Below, one piece after another: positions 1 to 6,118 of a stretch of 11,386 bases of DNA. Source of the stretch: Alphaproteobacteria bacterium (lineage in GTDB: Bacteria; Pseudomonadota; Alphaproteobacteria; Sphingomonadales; Sphingomonadaceae). Below the pieces are notes generated by a model. It saw nothing but the letters and a program-made list of their open reading frames with translations. It ran no database searches and was not told the DNA's origin. Position numbers and translations under genes: made by a program. How positions within the stretch are numbered: position 1 is the stretch's first letter; every line of letters starts with the position of its first letter. The stretch spans positions 1-11,386 of the forward strand of contig VBAE01000102.1 in the NCBI GenBank assembly GCA_005882415.1, written 5' to 3'.

Positions 1-340
1 CGCGGACGTTGACCGCGAACACCCGGTCGAAAGCGTCGGGCGGATAGTCTTCGAGCGGGCCGACGATGGCGGTGCCGGCATTGTTGACGAGGATGTCGAT
101 CCGCCCGTGCCGCGCGATCACGCCGTCGATCGCGGCGAGGAGGGCGGCCGGGTCCGCGACGTCGGCCGGGATCGCCTCCGCGCCAATTTCCCCGGCAAGC
201 GCCTCGGCCTCGCCCGAACGGCTGCGATAGAGCATCGCCACCGACGCGCCGTCCGCGGCCAGCCTGCGGCTGATCGCGCCGCCGATGCCGCGAGTGCCGC
301 CTAGGATGAGGGCGACTTTTCCTTCGAGCGTATGAGCCAT
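1..340 (-). CDS. Classical short-chain dehydrogenase/reductase, N-terminal part (cut by window edge)
   Basis: The first 113 residues of an NAD(P)-dependent oxidoreductase of the classical SDR family are visible; the catalytic half lies beyond position 1. Translation from the ATG at 340 gives a Rossmann start with the glycine motif GGTRGIGGA (residues 14-22), a basic YRSR after strand beta-2 (38-41) that suggests NADP(H) preference, the DV pair that contacts adenine (60-61) and the structural NNAG motif (86-89). These are family hallmarks of 3-oxoacyl-ACP reductase-like SDRs. The substrate cannot be told because the Ser-Tyr-Lys region is missing. The gene is divergent from the DUF4345 gene, with a 71-bp spacer. 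No strong ribosome binding site precedes the start, but the glycine motif falls at the usual distance from it. Confidence 0.9.
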   Translation of the reverse strand, partial: MAHTLEGKVALILGGTRGIGGAISRRLAADGASVAMLYRSRSGEAEALAGEIGAEAIPADVADPAALLAAIDGVIARHGRIDILVNNAGTAIVGPLEDYPPDAFDRVFAVNVR

Positions 341-359
341 GAGCCAGCATCGGCCAGCG

Positions 360-392
360 CGGCGGGGGAGGCAAGCGGCTCCTCCTCCGCCG
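360..392. repeat. GC-rich inverted repeat in the divergent spacer
   Basis: Arms 360-371 and 381-392 pair over 12 positions around a 9-nt loop. All pairs are Watson-Crick except one G-T (G-U in RNA). It lies in the 71-bp spacer between the divergent SDR (start 340) and the DUF4345 gene (start 412), just upstream of the latter. It could be a 5'-leader hairpin or an operator-like dyad. There is no U-tract, so it is not a normal intrinsic terminator. In DNA this GC-rich, some chance dyads are expected. No convincing -35/-10 pair is visible in the spacer. Confidence 0.35.
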
Positions 393-411
393 ACGGGCGT
401 TAGGACGTGCT

Positions 412-816
412 ATGACGCCGCAATCAGAACGCCGCCTGCTCCAGATCGCCATCGCCATCGGCTCGCTGGTCCCACTGGCGATGGGAACGCTCAGCATCCT
501 TCGAAGCGCCCATATGCTGCACGGCGTCGAAGGCCCGCTGCCGATCGATCTCGACAGCCACTTCCGTTACCTCTCCGGCCTGCTGCTCGGCATCGGCATC
601 GTCTTTCTGGCGATGCTGCCCCGGGTCGAGCGGGCGGGCAGCGTCTTCCGCGCGCTCGGCTTAATCGTCGTGGTCGGCGGCCTCGCGCGCCTGTTGTCGC
701 TGATCGAGAACGGCGCCCCCGGTCCCGCCCATCTCGGTGCTCTCGGGATCGAGCTGGGGGCGGTGCCTCTGATCGTGCTGTGGCAGGCCCGGGTAGCGCG
801 GCGCTGCGCTAGTTGA
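412..816 (+). CDS. DUF4345 family small integral membrane protein
   Basis: This 134-residue protein matches the pattern I know for DUF4345: an N-terminal helix (about 10-30), a DSHFRYLSGL motif (48-57) leading into a second helix (55-70), a third helix (81-97) ending in GGLARLLSL, then G-x-P and a final helix (109-125). The function of the family is unknown; it is predicted to sit in the inner membrane with four helices. AGGA lies 6 nt before the ATG at 412 and supports this start. It is the only plus-strand gene in the window and converges on the GH51 gene, the two 3' ends overlapping by 8 nt (809-816). A longer reading frame over the same DNA is arginine/proline-rich and not protein-like. 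Confidence 0.88.
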   Translation: MTPQSERRLLQIAIAIGSLVPLAMGTLSILRSAHMLHGVEGPLPIDLDSHFRYLSGLLLGIGIVFLAMLPRVERAGSVFRALGLIVVVGGLARLLSLIENGAPGPAHLGALGIELGAVPLIVLWQARVARRCAS

Positions 817-2263
817 TCGTCAGCCGGACGAGGCTCTTCGCCGGGACTCGGACGCGGAGCTTGCCCGACTGCCATTTGGCGCCGGCGAAGGGGGCCGGCT
901 TCACCTCTTCCGCGCCGCCGGGGCGGTTCTGGGAGTCCATCTTCGGTGCGGTGAGGATTTCCCCGGTCACCGCTCCGCGCTTGCCGATATCGAGCAGAAG
1001 CTCGCCCTCGTTGGCGGGATCCACGTTGACGATGGCGATCTGGAGCGCGCCCGCGGCGTCTCGCGCGGCGGTGATGTCGAGGGCGGGGAGCTTGTCGCCA
1101 TAATCGGGGACGGTAGCCTGCACGGGGAGGGCCTCGGCGCCCTGGAAGGGGCGGTACATCAGGAAGGCGTAGTAAGTGGGCGTGCGCGCCATCTTGGCGC
1201 CGTCGGTGAGGATCATCGCCTGGAGGACGTTCACCATCTGGGCGATATTGGCCATCCGCACCCGGTCGGCGTGGCGGTGGAAGATGTGGAAGTTGGTCGC
1301 GGCTACGAGGGCGTCGCGGAGGGTGTTTTCCTGCTGGAGGAAGGCGGCGTTGGTGCCGGGGGTGGCGTCGTACCAGGTGCCCCATTCGGCCACCATCAGC
1401 CCGACCTTCGCCTCGGGGTCGACCTTGTCCATCACCGCGTCGTGGCCGGCGATCATCGTCTCGAGCCTGCGCGTCTGGACGAAGGTCGCGCGCCACGCCG
1501 CTTCATCGAAGCCGCGCGCGCTCGCCATCAGCGCCTCGGTCCAGTGATAATCGTCGCCGGTCGCGCCGCCGGCGATCAGCTTGGTGCCGTCCTCCTTGAG
1601 GAAGGTCGCGTAGCTGCGCACTTGGGGCGAGAATTCCTCGACCCGCTGGTTGCCGCCGCAGCCCCACATTTCGTTGCCGATGCCGACATAGTCGATCTTC
1701 CACGGCTTATCGCGCCCGTTCGAGCGGCGGAGCTGGGCGAGGCGGCTCCGGCTCGGCGAAGAGACATATTCGACCCAGTCCTTCGCCTCGCCGGCGCTTC
1801 CCGTGCCGACATTGACGTTCAAATAGGTGCGGGCCCCGATCAGCTCGGCGAAGTCGAAATATTCGTGGGTGCCGAACTGATTGGCTTCCTCGGTATTGCC
1901 CCACCATTTGTTGAGCGTGACCGGCCGTTCAGGCCGCGGGCCGATGCCGTCGTGCCAATGATAGATGTCGGCGAAGCAGCCTCCCGGCCAGCGCACCACG
2001 GGGACCTTGAGCGCCTGCAATGCTTCGACCACGTCGCGGCGGTAGCCGTTGATGTTCGGGATCGCCGAGTCGGTGCCGACCCAGATGCCGCCGTTGATGC
2101 CGGTGCCGAGCTGCTCGGCGAATTGCCCGTAGATTTCGGGTGCGATGCGGACGCCCTTGGCGCTGGTGTCGACCCGCGCGCTGGCCTGGAAGGGTGCGGC
2201 GGAGGCGGGGAGGGCGGCGGCGAAGGAGAGGGCGGCCAGCAGGGTGCGGAAGGGTCGTCTCAT
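809..2263 (-). CDS. Secreted GH51 alpha-L-arabinofuranosidase, apparently missing an internal segment
   Basis: This 484-residue glycoside hydrolase of family 51 would release terminal alpha-L-arabinofuranose from arabinan or arabinoxylan fragments. A signal peptide with an ALPASAA cleavage region (about 17-23) directs it to the periplasm. The barrel starts at IYGQFAEQLG (44-53), followed by RWPGGCFAD (91-99). The acid/base Glu198 is in GNEMWGCGG and the nucleophile Glu293 in VAEWGTWYD; RVRMANIAQMVNVLQA (334-349) is the usual following signature, and a beta-sandwich domain ends the protein. Between the two glutamates, residues 246-256 run straight from MASARG to FDEAAW, where family members I remember carry about 25 more residues including an HYY motif. 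The barrel may therefore be damaged. The ATG at 2263 overlaps the TGA of the upstream isomerase gene (ATGA), so the two are probably translationally coupled. A longer in-frame start at 2509 would lie inside that gene and bury the signal peptide. Confidence 0.9.
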   Translation of the reverse strand: MRRPFRTLLAALSFAAALPASAAPFQASARVDTSAKGVRIAPEIYGQFAEQLGTGINGGIWVGTDSAIPNINGYRRDVVEALQALKVPVVRWPGGCFADIYHWHDGIGPRPERPVTLNKWWGNTEEANQFGTHEYFDFAELIGARTYLNVNVGTGSAGEAKDWVEYVSSPSRSRLAQLRRSNGRDKPWKIDYVGIGNEMWGCGGNQRVEEFSPQVRSYATFLKEDGTKLIAGGATGDDYHWTEALMASARGFDEAAWRATFVQTRRLETMIAGHDAVMDKVDPEAKVGLMVAEWGTWYDATPGTNAAFLQQENTLRDALVAATNFHIFHRHADRVRMANIAQMVNVLQAMILTDGAKMARTPTYYAFLMYRPFQGAEALPVQATVPDYGDKLPALDITAARDAAGALQIAIVNVDPANEGELLLDIGKRGAVTGEILTAPKMDSQNRPGGAEEVKPAPFAGAKWQSGKLRVRVPAKSLVRLTIN

Positions 2264-2865
2264 GCCCCTTGTGTGACCGCCTCTTCGACATCGCGCAATT
2301 TGTCTTTGCCGAAATAGAGCTCCTCGGCGACGAGGAAGCTGGGAATGCCGAACGCGCCCTTCTCGAAGGCGCCCTGGGTGTTCATCGCGAGGCGGTCTTT
2401 CACCTTCAACTCCCCGGAGTTCACGATCAGGCGTTCGGCGGGAAGGCCCGCTTCCCTCAAGGTCGAGGCAAGCACCGGGAGATCGTCCAGCTTGCGCGGA
2501 TCTTCCCACATGAAGTGGAACATCGCTTCGACATAATCGGGAAAAACGCCTTCTTTTTCGGCCGCCACCGCGCAGCGCATCAGCGCCAGCGTGTTGACCG
2601 GGAAATGCGGGTTCATCCGGAACTGGGTGAGGCCGTGGCGCGCGATGAACCGCTCCATCTCCAGCCGCTCATAAGCGAGCTTCGCCGGCACGTCGGCGAA
2701 GGCGAGCATCGGCGCCCGGTTGCCGCTCAGCTTGAACAGCCCACCGAGCAGTACCGGCACGTAGCGGAAGCGCACCCCGGTCCGCGCCTCGATGCCCGGG
2801 ATCACCCGGTGGGCGAGGTAGGCGTTGGGGCTTCCGAAATCGAAGTAGAAGAGGGGCTGCGTCAC
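2260..2865 (-). CDS. 2-hydroxychromene-2-carboxylate isomerase-like DsbA-family protein
   Basis: The 201-residue product has the thioredoxin-like DsbA/GST-kappa fold of 2-hydroxychromene-2-carboxylate isomerases, enzymes of naphthalene-type ring degradation that use glutathione. It opens with FYFDFGSPNAYLA (6-18); Ser12 is the position of the glutathione-activating serine in NahD-type enzymes. An all-alpha insert follows, including NPHFPVNTLALMR (85-97). The cis-proline loop GAFGIPSFLV (170-179, Pro175) and YFGKDKL (184-190) complete the signature. There is no CxxC, so it is not a disulfide oxidoreductase. The start is a GTG at 2865 with a GGAG 7 nt upstream; it overlaps the TGA of the SDR gene (GTGA), and its own TGA overlaps the GH51 ATG. 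Many members of this family act on unknown substrates, so a role in aromatic breakdown is only a possibility. Confidence 0.9.
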   Translation of the reverse strand: MTQPLFYFDFGSPNAYLAHRVIPGIEARTGVRFRYVPVLLGGLFKLSGNRAPMLAFADVPAKLAYERLEMERFIARHGLTQFRMNPHFPVNTLALMRCAVAAEKEGVFPDYVEAMFHFMWEDPRKLDDLPVLASTLREAGLPAERLIVNSGELKVKDRLAMNTQGAFEKGAFGIPSFLVAEELYFGKDKLRDVEEAVTQGA

Positions 2866-3563
2866 CAGCTTTCTCCGAACGGCCGGAGGTCGAGCTCGTG
2901 GGTCCAGGCGTCGCGCGGCTGGCGATGGAGCTGCCAATAGGTCTCGGCGATCGAGGCGGGGTTCATCAGCGTGTCGGGCGGAAGGTCCTCGCCGACCCGC
3001 TCGCGCACCCAGGCGGTGTCGACGCCTGCGTCGATGACGAGATGGGCGACGTGGATGTTCTTCGGCGCAAGCTCGCGCGCCATCGACTGGGCGGCGGCGC
3101 GAAGCCCGGCCTTGGCGGAGGCGAAGGCGGCGTAGCCCTTGCCGCCGCGGACCGAGGCGGTGGCGCCGGTGAAGAAGATCGAGCCGCGCCCGTGCACCAG
3201 CATCCGCCGCGCCGCCTCGCGCCCGGTGAGGAAGCCCGCGTAACACGCCATTTCCCAGACTTTGCGGAACACGCGCTCGGTGGTGTCGAGCAAAGGGAAA
3301 TTGACGTTGGCGCCGATGTTGAACACGCACACTTCCAGCGGCGCGTCCGCGTCCGCCGCATCGAGGAAGCCGGCGATCGCCTCCTCGCTGCGCGCATCGA
3401 GCGAGTGGCCGGTGAACGATCCCCCCGCCGCCGCGATCTCCTCGGCGAGCGCGCCCAATTTGTCGCCCTGCCGCCGCCCGCCATGGACGCAATAGCCTTC
3501 CGCGGCGAAGCGGCGGGCGATGGCGGCGCCGATGAAATCGCCGGCTCCGACGATGGCGACGCT
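2862..3563 (-). CDS. Atypical short-chain dehydrogenase/reductase; start codon unresolved
   Basis: The frame gives 233 residues of an SDR beginning at the Rossmann strand SVAIVGAGDFIGAAIARR. Numbering from that Ser: glycine motif GAGDFIG (6-12), FNIGAN (81-86) in place of the classical NNAG, FTGATASVRGG (131-141) in the catalytic-serine region, and GYAAFASAKAG (143-153). The canonical Tyr-x-x-x-Lys is Phe147-x-x-x-Lys151; a Tyr sits three residues earlier (144). The fold is clear but the standard catalytic tyrosine is missing. No in-frame ATG, GTG or TTG exists between the TonB-receptor stop (3593) and 3563; the nearest in-frame canonical start upstream is a GTG at 3707, inside the receptor gene, with no ribosome binding site. 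Adding one G to the G5 run (3564-3568) would instead open the frame to a CTG at 3589. The coordinates given cover the conserved part only. The stop overlaps the isomerase GTG. Confidence 0.82.
   Translation of the reverse strand, partial: SVAIVGAGDFIGAAIARRFAAEGYCVHGGRRQGDKLGALAEEIAAAGGSFTGHSLDARSEEAIAGFLDAADADAPLEVCVFNIGANVNFPLLDTTERVFRKVWEMACYAGFLTGREAARRMLVHGRGSIFFTGATASVRGGKGYAAFASAKAGLRAAAQSMARELAPKNIHVAHLVIDAGVDTAWVRERVGEDLPPDTLMNPASIAETYWQLHRQPRDAWTHELDLRPFGESW
2873..2876 (-). promoter_or_regulatory. Shine-Dalgarno (GGAG) for the isomerase-like gene
   Basis: GGAG sits 7 nt upstream of the GTG at 2865, inside the last codons of the SDR gene. It decides the start in favour of this GTG over the much longer in-frame extension reaching 3492, which would overlap the whole SDR gene. 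Confidence 0.65.
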
Positions 3564-3592
3564 CCCCCGCCGCCCGGCGCTTGCTTCAGGCC

Positions 3593-6022
3593 CTAGAATT
3601 TGGTGCCGAGCCTGAAGCCGATGGTGCGCGGCTGGGTCACCACCGTGTAGAGTTTCGGTCCGATCGCGGTCAGCCCGTCCGGATCGCCGCAGATGCTCTC
3701 GGCACACTGGATGCTCTTGGTGAGCTGACCGCGGCTGTCGAAGAGGTTCTTGACGAACAGCTCGGCCGTCCATTTGTCGTGCTCGACCCCGGCGCTGAGA
3801 TCGAGCGTCGAATAGCTCGGCAGAGTGCCCTTGATCCCCTGCTCGTAGAGCCTGAGGTCGGTCGTCCGCGCCCCTTCATAGGCATAGGCCGCCTGGAAGT
3901 GCCCCTTCAGCTCGCCCATCGGGAATTCGTAGCGCGCCAGCGCATTGCCCTTGAACTTGGCGGTGATCGGAAGGCGCGTGCCCGCCGGGGCGAGCTCGCT
4001 GTTTCCGGGCGTGGTGCAGTCGAACTGCGGATTGGCGATGCGGCAGAAGGGCTTGGTGATCTGGGCGTCGTTATAGGCGCCGCCGACGCTGAAGGTCAGG
4101 CCCTGGCTCGGGTGGAGATAGACGTCGAACTCGGCGCCGCGCACCCGCGCATTGCCCGCGCTCCGGATCTCGGTGAGGCCGTTGGCGCCGAGGAAGGAGA
4201 GCTGGATGTCGGTCCAGTTGAGCTGGTAGATCGCGCCGTTGATGCGCAGGCGGTTGTCGAGCCAGCTGGTCTTGAAGCCGAATTCGAAATTGTCGATGAA
4301 ATCCGGCGGATAAGGCGGAAGCGTGCCGCGCCGGTTGATTCCGCCCGGCCTGAACCCCCGCGAGACGGTGGCGTAGACGAGGGCGTCGTCGGTAACCTTG
4401 TAAGTGAGGTTCAGCCGGTGGATGAAGTCGGTCTGCGCCGTCGTCTTGTCGAGATTGGTGCAGGGCGATCCGCCGACCTGCGGCGGCCCGAAGCAGGCGG
4501 CGACTCCGGTCTTGCTGCTGTAGCCCGCGCTGTAGCCGAAGAAGCCCTCCAGCGAATTCTCGTAGCGGAACAGACGGCCGCCCATCGTGAACGTCAGCTT
4601 CGGCGTCAGGTCCGCCGTGATTTCGCCGAAGAAGGCGTAATCGCGATCGACGCGAAGCTGCTGGGTCAGCCAGATGTTGCTCGCCGTTCCCGGGACGGTG
4701 ATCTTGTCCGCGATGTCGTCGATAATGTAATTCTGTTCGATGCCGTGCGTCTGCCGCTGGTAGAACAGGCCGGCGATGAGGCGAACCGGCTTGTCGGCGG
4801 GGGAGGCGAAGCGGAGCTCGTGGCTCTGCTTGGTGAAGCTGTCGTCCGAGATGATATACTGGTTCGGATTCACGTAGTCGCCATTATTGTCGTAGAAATA
4901 GGCGCCGTATCCGGCCAGCTTGTCGTAGAAATAGGAATAGTCGACATAGTCAGACTGGCCGTCGATCTGGCGCTGCATATAGGCGCCGGCATAGGTCATG
5001 TCGAAGCTGCCGATCTTACCTTGAACGGTCAAAGCCGCCTGGTACCATTTGTCGACGAAATGCTCCGGGTTGAACTGCTGGACCTGGAGCGGGCCGAGGC
5101 CCGATTCCTGGGCGAAGGTGCCGTCGCTGACCTGCTTCTGCGCCATGACCTGCGGCAGGACCGTCCAATTGTCGCCAAGCTCGATCTTCAGCGCGGCGCG
5201 GCCGCCATAGGTCTCGACGTCGTTATAGTCCTTCTTGACGAAGGGCGCGTTGGTGAAGGTGATGCCGGATGTCGGGAAGGTCAGGCTGCCCGGGATGTTG
5301 TCGATATAGCCCGCATCCTTGCGGTACCAGCCGACGATACGGGCGGCGACGTGGGACGAGATCGGCGCGTTGATGAACGCTTCGCCGATATAGCCGAAAC
5401 CGCCATGCGCGACGTTGTTCAGCTCGACATTGGCCTCGCCGTAGAAGCCGCTCGTATCCGGCTTGTTGGTGATGATGCGGATCGTGCCGGCCTCGCTCGA
5501 CGCACCGTAGAGCGTGCCCTGCGGCCCTGCGAGCGCCTCGACCCGGGCGATGTCGAAGACGTGGATGTCGAGCGCGCCGGTGATGGTCGTGATCGGCTGC
5601 TCGTCGAGATAGGTGCCGACCGAGGGGAGGGAGGCCGAGTGGTTGGCATTCTCGCCCGACGCCACGCCGCGGAAATAGACGTTGGAGAAGCCGGGGCCCG
5701 CGGTCTTGAACGACAAAGAGGGGACGAACTTGGCGTAATCCTCGAATTCGTTGACCTGGAGCTCGTCGAGCTTCTCGGTGCCGAGCGCGGTGATCGCGAT
5801 CGGAACGTCCTGGAGATTTTCCGCACGCTTCTGTGCGGTGACGATGATTTCGCCATTGTCGTCGCCCTGGTCCGGCCGGCTGGTGTCGGCCGGGTCGCTG
5901 GCCGCTTCGCCGCTCGCCGGCGGCTGGGCGAAGGCGGTGCCGGGCGCGCAGAGCATGGTGGTGGCGAGCAGGCTGAGAAAAGTAAGGCCGCAGGGCTTCC
6001 GATCGGTGTCGGGCAGGCGCAT
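3593..6022 (-). CDS. TonB-dependent outer-membrane receptor
   Basis: The 809-residue protein has the length and layout of a TonB-dependent receptor: a signal peptide ending near TAFA (29-32), an acidic/proline linker, the TonB box and plug start GEIIVTAQKR (57-66), a plug domain with VYFRGVASG and GPQGTLYGASSEAGTI, then a beta-barrel of alternating aromatic strands ending in the terminal Phe of GFRLGTKF, as expected for BAM-dependent insertion. Cys pairs in predicted outer loops (for example in the VAACFGPP and FCRIANPQFDC regions) may form disulfides. It takes up a ligand across the outer membrane using TonB/ExbBD energy; the ligand cannot be read from the sequence. Family members with this plug style in sphingomonads transport sugars, aromatics or other carbon sources. 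A G-rich tract (GGGGGATAAGAG) lies just before the ATG at 6022. It appears to lead an SDR-isomerase-GH51 operon. Confidence 0.95.
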   Translation of the reverse strand: MRLPDTDRKPCGLTFLSLLATTMLCAPGTAFAQPPASGEAASDPADTSRPDQGDDNGEIIVTAQKRAENLQDVPIAITALGTEKLDELQVNEFEDYAKFVPSLSFKTAGPGFSNVYFRGVASGENANHSASLPSVGTYLDEQPITTITGALDIHVFDIARVEALAGPQGTLYGASSEAGTIRIITNKPDTSGFYGEANVELNNVAHGGFGYIGEAFINAPISSHVAARIVGWYRKDAGYIDNIPGSLTFPTSGITFTNAPFVKKDYNDVETYGGRAALKIELGDNWTVLPQVMAQKQVSDGTFAQESGLGPLQVQQFNPEHFVDKWYQAALTVQGKIGSFDMTYAGAYMQRQIDGQSDYVDYSYFYDKLAGYGAYFYDNNGDYVNPNQYIISDDSFTKQSHELRFASPADKPVRLIAGLFYQRQTHGIEQNYIIDDIADKITVPGTASNIWLTQQLRVDRDYAFFGEITADLTPKLTFTMGGRLFRYENSLEGFFGYSAGYSSKTGVAACFGPPQVGGSPCTNLDKTTAQTDFIHRLNLTYKVTDDALVYATVSRGFRPGGINRRGTLPPYPPDFIDNFEFGFKTSWLDNRLRINGAIYQLNWTDIQLSFLGANGLTEIRSAGNARVRGAEFDVYLHPSQGLTFSVGGAYNDAQITKPFCRIANPQFDCTTPGNSELAPAGTRLPITAKFKGNALARYEFPMGELKGHFQAAYAYEGARTTDLRLYEQGIKGTLPSYSTLDLSAGVEHDKWTAELFVKNLFDSRGQLTKSIQCAESICGDPDGLTAIGPKLYTVVTQPRTIGFRLGTKF

Positions 6023-6118
6023 CTCTTATCCCCCAGGTTTTCGAGATTATGTGCGGCCACTGTCCCGCTTTGCCGGGAGGGCGTCAAACTGATTTTGGGG
6101 GCGTAACGGACGCAGCTT
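6023..6118 (-). promoter_or_regulatory. Spacer upstream of the TonB receptor; possible promoter region
   Basis: This 96-bp gap is the largest between minus-strand genes in the window and the natural place for the receptor operon's promoter. On the minus strand it holds a TTGACG hexamer (6087-6082), but no good -10 element at 16-18 nt; a CATAAT (6051-6046) is too far from it. A small perfect hairpin (TCCCG/CGGGA, 6063-6067 with 6074-6078) has no T-run, so it is not a clear terminator for the sulfotransferase gene. CCCCCA (6030-6035) could pair with TGGGGG (6096-6101), which would mask the G-rich tract before the receptor start. Read-through from the upstream block cannot be excluded. Confidence 0.3.

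Noticed and set aside
339..812. Plus-strand frame overlapping DUF4345 in another register
   Set aside because: It is an Arg/Pro/Ala-rich low-complexity translation with no membrane pattern; the frame at 412-816 matches DUF4345.
2264..2509. Extended N-terminus of the GH51 gene from the ATG at 2509
   Set aside because: It would lie inside the isomerase gene and bury the signal peptide; the ATG at 2263 fits the ATGA coupling.
2866..3492. Extended N-terminus of the isomerase-like gene up to 3492
   Set aside because: The extension overlaps the SDR gene in another frame and reads as Arg-rich sequence; the GTG at 2865 has a good ribosome binding site and fits the domain start.
6063..6078. Possible terminator hairpin after the sulfotransferase gene
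   Set aside because: It has only a 5-bp stem and no following T-run, so it is not convincing as an intrinsic terminator.
3581..6106. Very long plus-strand open frame (841 codons) antisense to the TonB receptor
   Set aside because: It is rich in Arg/Glu/Asp/Val/Ala with no domain motif, as expected for the mirror of a GC-rich gene. The minus-strand frame has a signal peptide, TonB box, plug motifs and C-terminal Phe.
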